A stretch of 37,617 bases of DNA. Source: an uncultured Muribaculaceae bacterium (GTDB lineage Bacteria; Bacteroidota; Bacteroidia; Bacteroidales; Muribaculaceae). The notes beneath the pieces were generated by a model. The model saw nothing but the letters and a program-made list of their open reading frames with translations, was not told the DNA's origin and did no database searches. Below are positions 24,322-32,323 of the stretch, piece after piece. A program made the position numbers and the translations under genes. Positions within the stretch are counted from its first letter, which is position 1. Every line of letters starts with the position of its first letter. The stretch spans positions 1 through 37,617 of the forward strand of contig CAJTSR010000026.1 of assembly GCA_910579035.1 (NCBI GenBank). The letters are read 5' to 3'.

Positions 24322-25209
24322 TCATAACTTGCTGATGTTCATTCGGTATTGTTTGGGGCTGATTCCGATCTGTTGTTTGAAATATTTTCCGAACGAAGAC
24401 TGTGTGGGGAAGTTCAGTCGGTATGATATTTCCTGAATTGTCATATTGGTGTAGTTGAGCATGAGTTTTGCTTCCAGAACAACATATTCGTTGAGCCATT
24501 CCAGCGCATTCCTTCCGCTGAAGTTACGCACCATTAGCGACATATATTTAGGCGTGAGCGCCATTTTGTCTGCGTAGAATTTAAGGCATCGTTCTTTTTT
24601 ATGATATATGTCGAGCAGGTATATGAATTTGTCGAATATCTGCTGGGCGCGTGGCTCTTTGGCCTCGTTTTCCAGTGCGGTTTCCGATCCATATTCCTGA
24701 CGCAGGGATATTATGGTATATGAAATTGCCTGAATGAGTCCCTTTATCACGTGTGGATTGTTTTTTCGGAGATATTTCTGAAGCAATGTGAAATATGGCT
24801 TCAATTCGATAATCTCGTTGTGTGGCAGTTGTATCACGGCATTATTGCGGACACTCATATATGTGTCTGACCTTAGCTTTAGTTCGATCTGCAGTTCGTC
24901 GAGATAGTCGGAAGATAACAGCAAAGCATAGCCGTCCACTTCTTCTGCGTGATGGATTTGCACTATGTCGCTTGAAAAACATAGCAGGAGGTCGTTTTCT
25001 CGTATAATATATTTTTGCAAGTTTATGCTGCATCTGATTTGCCCTTGTAAGCAAATCAGTACGGTGATTGCGTTCAGGCGTACAGGCTGGGAGAATAATT
25101 CCATTTTGTCTACCGGGGTTACGAGCACGCGTCCGTTTTGCAGGTAGGCAGCTTCATTGTGAGCATGGTGCTGAATCAGTTCTGAGATGGGGATAGTGTC
25201 AAATTCCAT
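24322..25209 (-). CDS. AraC-family transcription regulator
   Basis: A 295-residue protein with an N-terminal cupin-like sensing domain (about 30-150, with ITVLICLQGQIRCSINLQKY) and a C-terminal double helix-turn-helix (about 200-295: FYADKMALTPKYMSLMVRNF, then MTIQEISYRLNFPTQSSFGK and the closing GISPKQYR). It diverges from the TolC efflux operon with 163 bases between the start codons, so it is the natural candidate regulator of that operon. The ligand is not shown by the sequence. Confidence 0.94.
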   Translation of the reverse strand: MEFDTIPISELIQHHAHNEAAYLQNGRVLVTPVDKMELFSQPVRLNAITVLICLQGQIRCSINLQKYIIRENDLLLCFSSDIVQIHHAEEVDGYALLLSSDYLDELQIELKLRSDTYMSVRNNAVIQLPHNEIIELKPYFTLLQKYLRKNNPHVIKGLIQAISYTIISLRQEYGSETALENEAKEPRAQQIFDKFIYLLDIYHKKERCLKFYADKMALTPKYMSLMVRNFSGRNALEWLNEYVVLEAKLMLNYTNMTIQEISYRLNFPTQSSFGKYFKQQIGISPKQYRMNISKL

Positions 25210-25233
25210 TGTCCATAAAGTTGATTTATGCTA

Positions 25234-25241
25234 CAAATGTA
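25234..25241 (-). promoter_or_regulatory. -7 box of the AraC-family gene
   Basis: TACATTTG on the minus strand, 24 bases before the start codon. No TTTG box is seen at the right distance, as often holds for activated promoters. Confidence 0.4.
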
Positions 25242-25317
25242 TTAAAAACAAACCGTACTTTGGGGCGCTGAGTGCATAATCAAGCCATATGCTCCAATGT
25301 GCGCGACAAGTTGCACT

Positions 25318-25347
25318 TTTGGGGCATTTCTCTTATGCCGAACTTTG
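25318..25347 (+). promoter_or_regulatory. Possible efflux operon promoter
   Basis: TTTG (25318-25321) is followed 18 bases later by GAACTTTG, one base off TAnnTTTG. The weak match would fit a promoter that needs the neighbouring AraC-family protein. Confidence 0.4.
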
Positions 25348-25372
25348 CAGGCGAAATAATCAATCGAGAAAA

Positions 25373-26755
25373 ATGAACAGAGTTATAATTACATTTCTTA
25401 CGTCTGTATTTATTTCTTCTTTTGTATGTATGGGAGAAACCCGCACGGTGTCTTTGGAGGAATGCCGGAATCTTGCCATAAACAATAATAAGGAATTACA
25501 GATGGCTCGTCTGCACCAGCAAGGTGCGCATTATCAGCGTAAGGCCGCATTCACAAAGTATCTTCCTAAAATATCCGCGACAGGAATGTATATGAGAACC
25601 GGCGACGAAGTATCTCTTTTGAGCGACGAGCAGAGAAACTCTTTGACCCATCTTGGAGATGCTGTGCAGATTCCCGGGCTGCCATTGAACGCGTTGGGCG
25701 AAAAGCTCAATGATGCTCTCCGTACAGACACGCGTAATATGACGGCAGCTGCAATAATGCTTACTCAGCCCGTATACATGGGTGGTAAAATCAGAGCGTA
25801 CAATAAGATTACCAATTATGCCGAACAGATTGCGGGCGATCAGGCAGAATTGCAACTACAGAATTTAATTGTAGAAGTCGATGAAACATATTGGAAAATA
25901 GTCGAACTGCATTCAAAAAAAGAACTTGCCGAGGGTTACATAAAGCTGATTCAGACACTTGACAGTGATGTCACCCAGTTGATAGATGAAGGCTTTGCGA
26001 CGAAGGCCGACGGGCTTAGTGTAAAAGTCAAGCTCAATGAGGCCAAAGTGACACTGATACAAGTCGACAACGGTCTGTCGATAATGCGTATGCTTATGTG
26101 CCAGTTATGCGGTCTTGATATGGATACCGATTTGATACTTGCTGATGAATCTGCCACAGAAGCAGTGACTGATTTGATGCCTGCTGAAGCTGATTTTAAT
26201 GCGTGGCATGGCCGACCTGAATTGCGTATGCTTGAGAAGTCAATTAAAATCAATGAGGAGAAAGTTAAGATAGCTCGTTCCGAATTTTTGCCGTCTGTCG
26301 CACTTACAGGAGGATATCTGTTAAGCAATCCGTCGGTATTCAATGGTTTTGAGAAGAAATTTAATGGCACATGGAATGTCGGGGTCGCTGTCAATATTCC
26401 CATTCTTACTTGGGGAGAACGCTCATACAAAGCAAAGGAAGCTAAGACGAATGTGGTGATTTCGCGCTTGCATATTGAAGAGGTTGAAGAAAAAATAGAA
26501 CTGCAGGTCAATCAGTGCCGACAAAAAGTAATCGAAGCGCGTGAACGCTATGTGGCTGCTGTCGGCAACCGTGAGGAAGCGGACGAAAATCTAAGATGTG
26601 CCAATTATGGATTAAAAGAAGGAATCATACCGGTCAGCAACGTCATTGAAGCCCAGACAGCATGGCTTTCTGCCCATTCGGACTTAATATCGGCATCTGT
26701 TGATGAAAGGCTTGCCAATCTGTACCTGCTCAAATCGTTAGGATTAATCAAATAA
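25373..26755 (+). CDS. TolC-family outer-membrane efflux protein
   Basis: Outer-membrane channel of a tripartite export pump. The 460 residues start with a signal peptide (MNRVIITFLTSVFISSFVCM, cut near GET), followed by TVSLEECRNLAINNNKELQMA, the standard opening of the family. Two OEP repeats follow, with long helices rich in Glu, Ala and Lys, the strand-like VALTGGYLLSN and NVGVAVNIPILTWGERSY. I choose ATG 25373 because the upstream part of the longer frame overlaps the promoter and lacks a signal. The next gene starts 10 bases later. Confidence 0.95.
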   Translation: MNRVIITFLTSVFISSFVCMGETRTVSLEECRNLAINNNKELQMARLHQQGAHYQRKAAFTKYLPKISATGMYMRTGDEVSLLSDEQRNSLTHLGDAVQIPGLPLNALGEKLNDALRTDTRNMTAAAIMLTQPVYMGGKIRAYNKITNYAEQIAGDQAELQLQNLIVEVDETYWKIVELHSKKELAEGYIKLIQTLDSDVTQLIDEGFATKADGLSVKVKLNEAKVTLIQVDNGLSIMRMLMCQLCGLDMDTDLILADESATEAVTDLMPAEADFNAWHGRPELRMLEKSIKINEEKVKIARSEFLPSVALTGGYLLSNPSVFNGFEKKFNGTWNVGVAVNIPILTWGERSYKAKEAKTNVVISRLHIEEVEEKIELQVNQCRQKVIEARERYVAAVGNREEADENLRCANYGLKEGIIPVSNVIEAQTAWLSAHSDLISASVDERLANLYLLKSLGLIK

Positions 26756-26765
26756 AACTATTATA

Positions 26766-27749
26766 ATGAAAAAGAATCTGAACATAATTATCGTCATTTC
26801 CATTATTCTCACAATAGCTATTGTGGCAGTGATAGTGGTGGGCATGACAATGCCCTCACAAAAAGAAATCATACAAGGGCAGGCTGAGGCTACGGATTAC
26901 CGCTTGTCAAGCAAAATACCTGCGCGCGTTTTTGAAATCAGGGTGAAGAAGGGCGATATGGTGTCGAAAGGCGATACCCTTGTAGTGCTCGACGCCCCCG
27001 ATATCGAGGCCAAGCTGTCGCAGGCAAATGCGGCATATGAAGCCGCACAGGCTTTAGAGCTTAAAGCTCGTAATGGTGCTCGGCAGGAACAGATACAAAG
27101 CGCTTATGCGATATGGCAGAAGGCTGTTGCCGGACGTGATGTTGCCGAGAAGACTTATAACCGAGTTAACCGCCTGTTTGAAAACGGAGTTATGGCAGAG
27201 CAAAAACGTGATGAAGCGTTTGCACAGTATAAAGCGGCCATAGCCACCGAAGATGCCGCAAAATCCCAATATGAGATGGCGGTAAACGGTGCGAGATATG
27301 AAGATATGACCGCAGCTCGCGCACAGGTAGAAAGAGCGCAGGGTGCAATCAAAGAAGTAAACTCTTATATTTCCGAAACAGCCTTGCTGGCTTCCGCCGA
27401 CGGAGTGGTGACTGATATTTTTCCGGAAATAGGCGAACTTGTAGGCAGCGGTGCTCCGATTATGAATGTATCTATGATTAATGATGTATGGTTTACATTC
27501 AATGTCCGAGAAGATTTATTGCCAGGCATTACTGTCGGGACTGAAACAGAGGTATATGTTCCTGCATTTGATAAATCGGTAAAGGTGAAAGTTACATACA
27601 TCAAGGACGTTGGCAGCTTTGCAGCATGGAAGGCAACAAAGGCGTTGGGTAAATTTGACCTGAAAACATTTGAAGTGCAGGCATATCCTATACACCCGGA
27701 AGAACTTGCCGGATTGCGCGCGGGTATGACCGCCGTGTTCGAAAAATAA
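26766..27749 (+). CDS. HlyD-family periplasmic adaptor
   Basis: A 327-residue membrane fusion protein linking the permeases to TolC. It has one N-terminal membrane anchor (about 7-27), a lipoyl-like half motif (LSSKIPARVFEIRVKKGDMV), a long coiled-coil hairpin (about 75-205), the second half motif (ETALLASADGVVTDIFPEIG), and a beta-barrel end. It resembles YbhG/EmrA-type adaptors. The next gene begins five bases later. Confidence 0.95.
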   Translation: MKKNLNIIIVISIILTIAIVAVIVVGMTMPSQKEIIQGQAEATDYRLSSKIPARVFEIRVKKGDMVSKGDTLVVLDAPDIEAKLSQANAAYEAAQALELKARNGARQEQIQSAYAIWQKAVAGRDVAEKTYNRVNRLFENGVMAEQKRDEAFAQYKAAIATEDAAKSQYEMAVNGARYEDMTAARAQVERAQGAIKEVNSYISETALLASADGVVTDIFPEIGELVGSGAPIMNVSMINDVWFTFNVREDLLPGITVGTETEVYVPAFDKSVKVKVTYIKDVGSFAAWKATKALGKFDLKTFEVQAYPIHPEELAGLRAGMTAVFEK

Positions 27750-27754
27750 AATAT

Positions 27755-28936
27755 ATGGCTTACAAATCAATCTACCGACGCGTCACTGCAATAAGCCGTA
27801 GAGAAATAGGAATTTACTCGAAGCGCCCCTTGTTTCTGTTCTGTCTTATTGTTGCCCCGGTGCTGTGCGTGGTATTCTTCGTGACCCTTATGGGTCAAGG
27901 ACTACCCACGAAATTGCCGGCAGGAATAGTGGACGAAGACAACACACAGATTTCAAGAATAATATATCGCACAATCGATGCGATGGAAGAAACTGAACTC
28001 AAATATTCCTATTCTTCTTTCAGCGAGGCGCGCAGTGCGATGCAACGTGGCGAGATATATGCTTTTTTCTATATACCCGAAGGTACAACCGAAGAGGCGA
28101 TAGCAAACCGGCAACCCAGAATATCGTTTTATACCAACGAGGCTTACCTTGTGCCGGGGGCATTGTTGATGAAAGACCTTAGAACAGCTTCGGAGCTGTC
28201 GGGGTTGGCAATAACGCGTGAAAACCTGTATGCGCACGGTCTAACCGAGAGCCAGGCTATGGGTGTCATACAGCCCATAGTAATCGAAGCCCATCCTCTG
28301 AACAATCCTGAACTTGACTACTCGGTATATCTGAACAACATATTGCTTCCGGGCATATTTATGCTGCTGATCACGCTATCGACTACTTATACCATCGGGC
28401 TGGAATGGAAACAAGGTTCGCAGAAACAGCTTTATGCTATGGCGGGTGGTTCGCCATCTGTTGCCCTTGTAGGGAAATTGATGCCTCAGACATTGCTCTT
28501 TTCGCTGATGTTTGTTTTTTGTGACATCTATTTTTATAAATTCCTGCAATTTCCGTGCAATAGCGGATTGTTCTCTATGATTATGCTCGGAATATTGACT
28601 GTACTTGCCTCGCAAGGATTCGGTGTGTTCCTCTTCGGCATATTCAGTGGAAATATGCGCCTTGCAATGTGCATATGTTCTCTATGGGGCATTTTATCGT
28701 TCTCTCTCGCCGGTTTCACATACCCTGTAATGGCGATGGCTCCGGGTTTCAAGCTGTTGTCGTGGCTGTTTTCTCTCAGGCATTATTACCTGATTTATGT
28801 AAATCAAGCCCTTAACGGATACTCACTTGCCTACGTGTGGACATCGGTACTTGCTCTTGCTTGTTTTGCGGTGCTGCCGCTATTGGTGTTGCGAAGGTAT
28901 CAGACCGCTTTCTTGAAATATAAATATCAGGCGTGA
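27755..28936 (+). CDS. ABC-2 type permease 1
   Basis: A 393-residue inner-membrane permease: one N-terminal helix, a periplasmic domain (about 45-185, starting LPAGIVDEDNTQISR), then five or six C-terminal helices (about 190-385). This is the ABC2_membrane_3 layout used by drug exporters such as YbhS/YbhR. It is followed by a second permease of equal length after seven bases, so the two probably form a heterodimer. No ATPase gene is present. Confidence 0.93.
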   Translation: MAYKSIYRRVTAISRREIGIYSKRPLFLFCLIVAPVLCVVFFVTLMGQGLPTKLPAGIVDEDNTQISRIIYRTIDAMEETELKYSYSSFSEARSAMQRGEIYAFFYIPEGTTEEAIANRQPRISFYTNEAYLVPGALLMKDLRTASELSGLAITRENLYAHGLTESQAMGVIQPIVIEAHPLNNPELDYSVYLNNILLPGIFMLLITLSTTYTIGLEWKQGSQKQLYAMAGGSPSVALVGKLMPQTLLFSLMFVFCDIYFYKFLQFPCNSGLFSMIMLGILTVLASQGFGVFLFGIFSGNMRLAMCICSLWGILSFSLAGFTYPVMAMAPGFKLLSWLFSLRHYYLIYVNQALNGYSLAYVWTSVLALACFAVLPLLVLRRYQTAFLKYKYQA

Positions 28937-28943
28937 TACAATT

Positions 28944-30125
28944 ATGAAATCGATTTTAAATATAGCCCAAATATGGTATAACGAACTTCGTACCATATTG
29001 AAAGATCAGGGTATTATGATATTCATATTATTTGTACCATTGGCATATCCGCTGTTGTATTCCTATATCTATACCAACGAGGTGGTGCGCGAAGTTCCTG
29101 TTGCCGTGGTTGACGAATGCGGCAATGCCTTAAGCCGTGAGCTACTCCGGAAGATTGATGCTACTCCCGATGTCGATATTGTTGCATATTGCAATAATAT
29201 GGCTGAGGCGCAAGAATTCTTAAAGGAGCAGAAAACGTATGGCATAATCAAAATCCCGGCCTCATTCTCAAAAGATCTGTACAATGGAGAGCAGACACAC
29301 CTCGGTGTGTATTGCGATATGGGAAGTATGCTTTATTACAAAGCGATATTGCTTACGGCTACAAATGTGTCGCTTGAAATGAACAAGGATATCAAGGTAG
29401 AGCGGCATATACCCGGAACCACTCATAAACAAGAGGATATAATAAAGATGCCTGTCGAGTACGACTATGTGCCGTTGTATAATCCTCAAAGCGGTTTTGC
29501 GGCATTCCTGATTCCGCCGGTGCTTTTGCTGATTATACAGCAGACCATCTTTCTCGGCATAGGAATGTCTATGGGCGATTCTCGCGAACGATATATGGGC
29601 AGTGTGATACCTTTCAATAAATGGTATAAAAATCCTGTGCACATAGTCTTTGGAAAAGGACTCCCTTATTTAGTCCTCTATATCCTTTTGGCTGTATATA
29701 TGTTCGTTGCAGTAACTAAAATTTTCACACTGCCACAGTTGGGTGATTACTGGACGTTCATTGCTTTTATAGTGCCATATCTGCTGTCGTGCATATTTAT
29801 GGGTATGGTTCTGTCATCATTCGTATATAGAAGAGAGGATTGCATTATGCTGTTTGTGTTTATGTCGGTGCCGTTGCTGTTTATGTCCGGGCTGTCATAC
29901 CCCGGGGCTTCAATTCCTGATTTTTGGAAATATATCTCATATGTTTTCCCCTCGACATTCGGAACCAACGGTTATGTGCGCATCACTGCTATGGGAGCCT
30001 CGCTATATGATGTGAAAGCTGAATATTGCGCCTTGTGGATACAGGCCGGTATTTACTTCTCGATAGCGTGCATATACTACCGTCACCAGATATTGCGACT
30101 CGTCAAAAAAATAAAACCGACATAA
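28944..30125 (+). CDS. ABC-2 type permease 2
   Basis: A 393-residue permease with the same layout as its neighbour: N-terminal helix (about 24-42), periplasmic domain opening with VPVAVVDECGNALSRELLR, then a helical C-terminal half with LIPPVLLLIIQQTIFLGIGM. The two differ in sequence although they have equal length. Together with TolC and the HlyD protein they would form an export pump. Substrate is unknown. Confidence 0.93.
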   Translation: MKSILNIAQIWYNELRTILKDQGIMIFILFVPLAYPLLYSYIYTNEVVREVPVAVVDECGNALSRELLRKIDATPDVDIVAYCNNMAEAQEFLKEQKTYGIIKIPASFSKDLYNGEQTHLGVYCDMGSMLYYKAILLTATNVSLEMNKDIKVERHIPGTTHKQEDIIKMPVEYDYVPLYNPQSGFAAFLIPPVLLLIIQQTIFLGIGMSMGDSRERYMGSVIPFNKWYKNPVHIVFGKGLPYLVLYILLAVYMFVAVTKIFTLPQLGDYWTFIAFIVPYLLSCIFMGMVLSSFVYRREDCIMLFVFMSVPLLFMSGLSYPGASIPDFWKYISYVFPSTFGTNGYVRITAMGASLYDVKAEYCALWIQAGIYFSIACIYYRHQILRLVKKIKPT

Positions 30126-30139
30126 TAAATTCATCGATT

Positions 30140-30370
30140 ATGGATACTAATACAATTGCCAGAAATGCGATTCGCATATGGCAGCTTATGAACGACGGCA
30201 CTACATGGTGCTATAACAAGCTTAAACAAGTTTCAAAACTTTCAGACCGCGAGATAAATGCAGCCTTGGGCTGGCTTGCCCGTGAAGACACCTTGGAGAT
30301 TGTTCCAAATCCTTCGACAAACGAAGACGCCTACAAAGTAAGGCACTTCTGGGGTATGGCAGGATTCTGA
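30140..30370 (+). CDS. Winged-helix protein (DUF2582 type)
   Basis: A 76-residue protein with a winged helix-turn-helix (IWQLMNDGTTWCYNKLKQVS, then SDREINAALGWLAREDTLEI). It matches the small DUF2582 winged-helix family found in Bacteroidetes. ATG 30140 is chosen; the longer frame lies inside the permease gene. It follows permease 2 by 14 bases, so it may be cotranscribed and may act on the operon. That role is inferred from position only. Confidence 0.88.
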   Translation: MDTNTIARNAIRIWQLMNDGTTWCYNKLKQVSKLSDREINAALGWLAREDTLEIVPNPSTNEDAYKVRHFWGMAGF

Positions 30371-30389
30371 AACATCATTTCGCCATAAA

Positions 30390-30481
30390 GTTGGTGTCGT
30401 TCAAGTAGAATAGGACATCAGCAGGCATATGCAATATATAATCGACTGCTGAAGATGCGGGTTTGAATCCTGTCGCCAACA
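30390..30481 (+). ncRNA. tRNA-like sequence with an overlong anticodon loop
   Basis: It folds as a tRNA except in the anticodon arm: acceptor GTTGGTG (30390-30396) with CGCCAAC (30474-30480), a D-arm GTTC/GGAC with loop AAGTAGAATA, and a T-arm GCGGG/CCTGT with loop TTTGAAT (30462-30468). The anticodon arm is a 7-bp stem TCAGCAG/CTGCTGA (30418-30424 and 30446-30452) around 21 bases, or 5 bp around 25, instead of 7. The T-loop has T instead of the invariant C56, and the D-loop lacks the GG pair. The discriminator is A with no CCA. Either a decayed tRNA, a tRNA-like RNA, or an old integration site; see findings. Confidence 0.55.
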
Positions 30482-30514
30482 CTTATAAATAAACGACTAA
30501 ATGCCCTCTAAGAT

Positions 30515-31372
30515 ATGACGAATATGGTTGTAAAAACTGCCAAATATATTGTTCTCGCTGTTTTTATTTTATTGTCTATTCCTGTGAATGCACAGATACA
30601 CAATAAGGAATATTCAGTACAAATTGATGCCGACAGTGTGCGTCGGGAATTTGACAAAGGGCCTTACTTCACGCTGTATAAAGACAATTATTTTATTTTT
30701 GGCCCTTCGATTGGTCCTAAGGCGACAAAGGAGAATACAAATGTCAAATTTCAGATATCTGTAAGGCAGAAGCTTACAAAATCGACTCTCCCCGGTGGCA
30801 CATATCTGTATCTGTGTTACACCCAAAAAGTATTCTGGAATATTCTTGAAAAGTCCTTGCCTATGACAGACTTAAATTTTAATCCGGGAATAGGTCTGGC
30901 TAAACCAGTTTTTAAGAATGGAAAATATATCGGCAAATTCATATTGCAGCTTGAACACGAAAGTAACGGTCGCGACTCAATTGAGTCGCGTTCGTGGAAT
31001 CGTTTGAGTCTTGGAGGTGACGTGCTGATTACAAATAACTTTCTTGTACACGCAAAAGTATGGATTCCATATGTAGACGGTGAGCACAACAAAGATTTGC
31101 TTAAATACGTGGGCATAATGCAGGCCGGAGTAGAACTGACCTCGAACGACCGACGCTGGAAAGGCAGCCTTTTGCTGACCAAGCGGAAGACATGGCGTTT
31201 GGACTTCAATACAGTCGCCGAAATTTCGTGGCAGTTTTCCCGAAATGCAGACTGGAATTTATTTGTCCAGTATTATAACGGCTATGGCGAAGGATTGCTT
31301 GACTATAATAAGTTTTCCTCTCATCTTAGGGCCGGAGTGGTGATACGCCCCAAATTATTCAGTAATTACTAA
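30515..31372 (+). CDS. pldA: Outer-membrane phospholipase A
   Basis: A 285-residue beta-barrel enzyme of the OMPLA family, which cuts acyl chains from phospholipids in the outer leaflet. A signal peptide ends near PVNAQ. The catalytic block LEHESNGR places His148 and Ser150, and Asn162 in SRSWN is at exactly the spacing of E. coli H142, S144 and N156; the nearby Arg and Ser match the calcium site. The rest shows alternating amphipathic strands (KFQISVRQKL, TYLYLCYTQKVFWN, HLRAGVVIRPKLF). An in-frame ATG nine bases later is an alternative start. It follows the efflux operon in the same direction and precedes a DUF3943 gene by 10 bases. Confidence 0.93.
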   Translation: MTNMVVKTAKYIVLAVFILLSIPVNAQIHNKEYSVQIDADSVRREFDKGPYFTLYKDNYFIFGPSIGPKATKENTNVKFQISVRQKLTKSTLPGGTYLYLCYTQKVFWNILEKSLPMTDLNFNPGIGLAKPVFKNGKYIGKFILQLEHESNGRDSIESRSWNRLSLGGDVLITNNFLVHAKVWIPYVDGEHNKDLLKYVGIMQAGVELTSNDRRWKGSLLLTKRKTWRLDFNTVAEISWQFSRNADWNLFVQYYNGYGEGLLDYNKFSSHLRAGVVIRPKLFSNY

Positions 31373-31382
31373 TTGTTATTAT

Positions 31383-32228
31383 ATGAAACGCAGTCTGTTG
31401 GGCTTGATTGCCATAGTGCTGATATTGTCAATGCCTGCCAATGTTAAGGCTGAAAGCAATGATACAATATTGGGGAATGCAAACGATAGTATAACTGCTA
31501 CAATTAATGTGTCACGACTCCGTAGGAATGACAATCGGCCACTGTCGCCATATGAATTGCCATATTCTGTCACGGGAAAGTCCTATGACTGGCACAGGCT
31601 GTGGATCAATACCGCGACCTTGAGCGGAGCCTTCGTCGGTACCTTGCTTGTGCTTGAATGTCTGCCTGAAGATGCCACATCATGGAACAGAGCCGAGTTG
31701 CAGGATGTGCCATTGTTCAAGCGGTGGCATAATCATGTGATAAAGAAAGGCCCGGAATGGGATCACGACAAATTCTATTTCAACTACATACTCCATCCTT
31801 ATGCCGGAGCAGTGTATTATATGAGTGCACGTAGCTGTGGCTTCAATGCCTGGCAGTCATTGCTTTATTGTGCTTGCGTGTCTACGATAGGGTGGGAGTT
31901 CGGTATTGAGGCCTTTATGGAACGGCCTTCGATTCAGGACATTTTTATAACCCCTCTTGTAGGGGGTGCTATCGGGGAAGGCTTTTATAAATTGAAGCGG
32001 CAGATAGTGGCAAATGGCTATCAGTTAGGAGGCTCATCCTTTTTAGGGAATATGGTGGTATTTCTAATAGATCCGGTAAATGAAGTATTGGATTTATTCA
32101 GAGGCAGCCCCACACGCAGTATCTCAAAATCAGGGAACAATTCAGCCGCAATTCAGGTAGAAACAGCGTTTATGCTATATTCTTACTCAAACAAAGGACC
32201 TTGCTTTAGCCTTAGGCTTCAATTCTAA
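31383..32228 (+). CDS. DUF3943 domain-containing protein
   Basis: A 281-residue exported protein: signal peptide (MKRSLLGLIAIVLILSMPAN, cut near KAES), then the DUF3943 core with WDHDKFYFNYILHPYAGAVY and GIEAFMERPSIQDIFITP (about 120-215), and a C-terminal end LRLQF like those of outer-membrane proteins. The reaction is unknown. It follows pldA by 10 bases, so the pair may act together at the outer membrane. Confidence 0.9.
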   Translation: MKRSLLGLIAIVLILSMPANVKAESNDTILGNANDSITATINVSRLRRNDNRPLSPYELPYSVTGKSYDWHRLWINTATLSGAFVGTLLVLECLPEDATSWNRAELQDVPLFKRWHNHVIKKGPEWDHDKFYFNYILHPYAGAVYYMSARSCGFNAWQSLLYCACVSTIGWEFGIEAFMERPSIQDIFITPLVGGAIGEGFYKLKRQIVANGYQLGGSSFLGNMVVFLIDPVNEVLDLFRGSPTRSISKSGNNSAAIQVETAFMLYSYSNKGPCFSLRLQF

Positions 32229-32269
32229 TGGCTCATAATCCGAATATTTAACAAATAGATTGACAGATG

Positions 32270-32301
32270 TTTGCGGGCTTGGGTCGATAATGCTATCTTT
32301 G
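32270..32301 (+). promoter_or_regulatory. Promoter of the cysteine-pair membrane protein
   Basis: TTTG (32270-32273), 20 bases, TATCTTTG (32294-32301), 22 bases before the start codon. Confidence 0.75.
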
Positions 32302-32323
32302 TGGATATATTTCAGTGCATTAG

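Noticed and set aside
31940..31965. CCCCTCTTGTAGGGG hairpin
   Set aside because: It lies inside the DUF3943 coding sequence with no U-tract; probably a by-product of codons.
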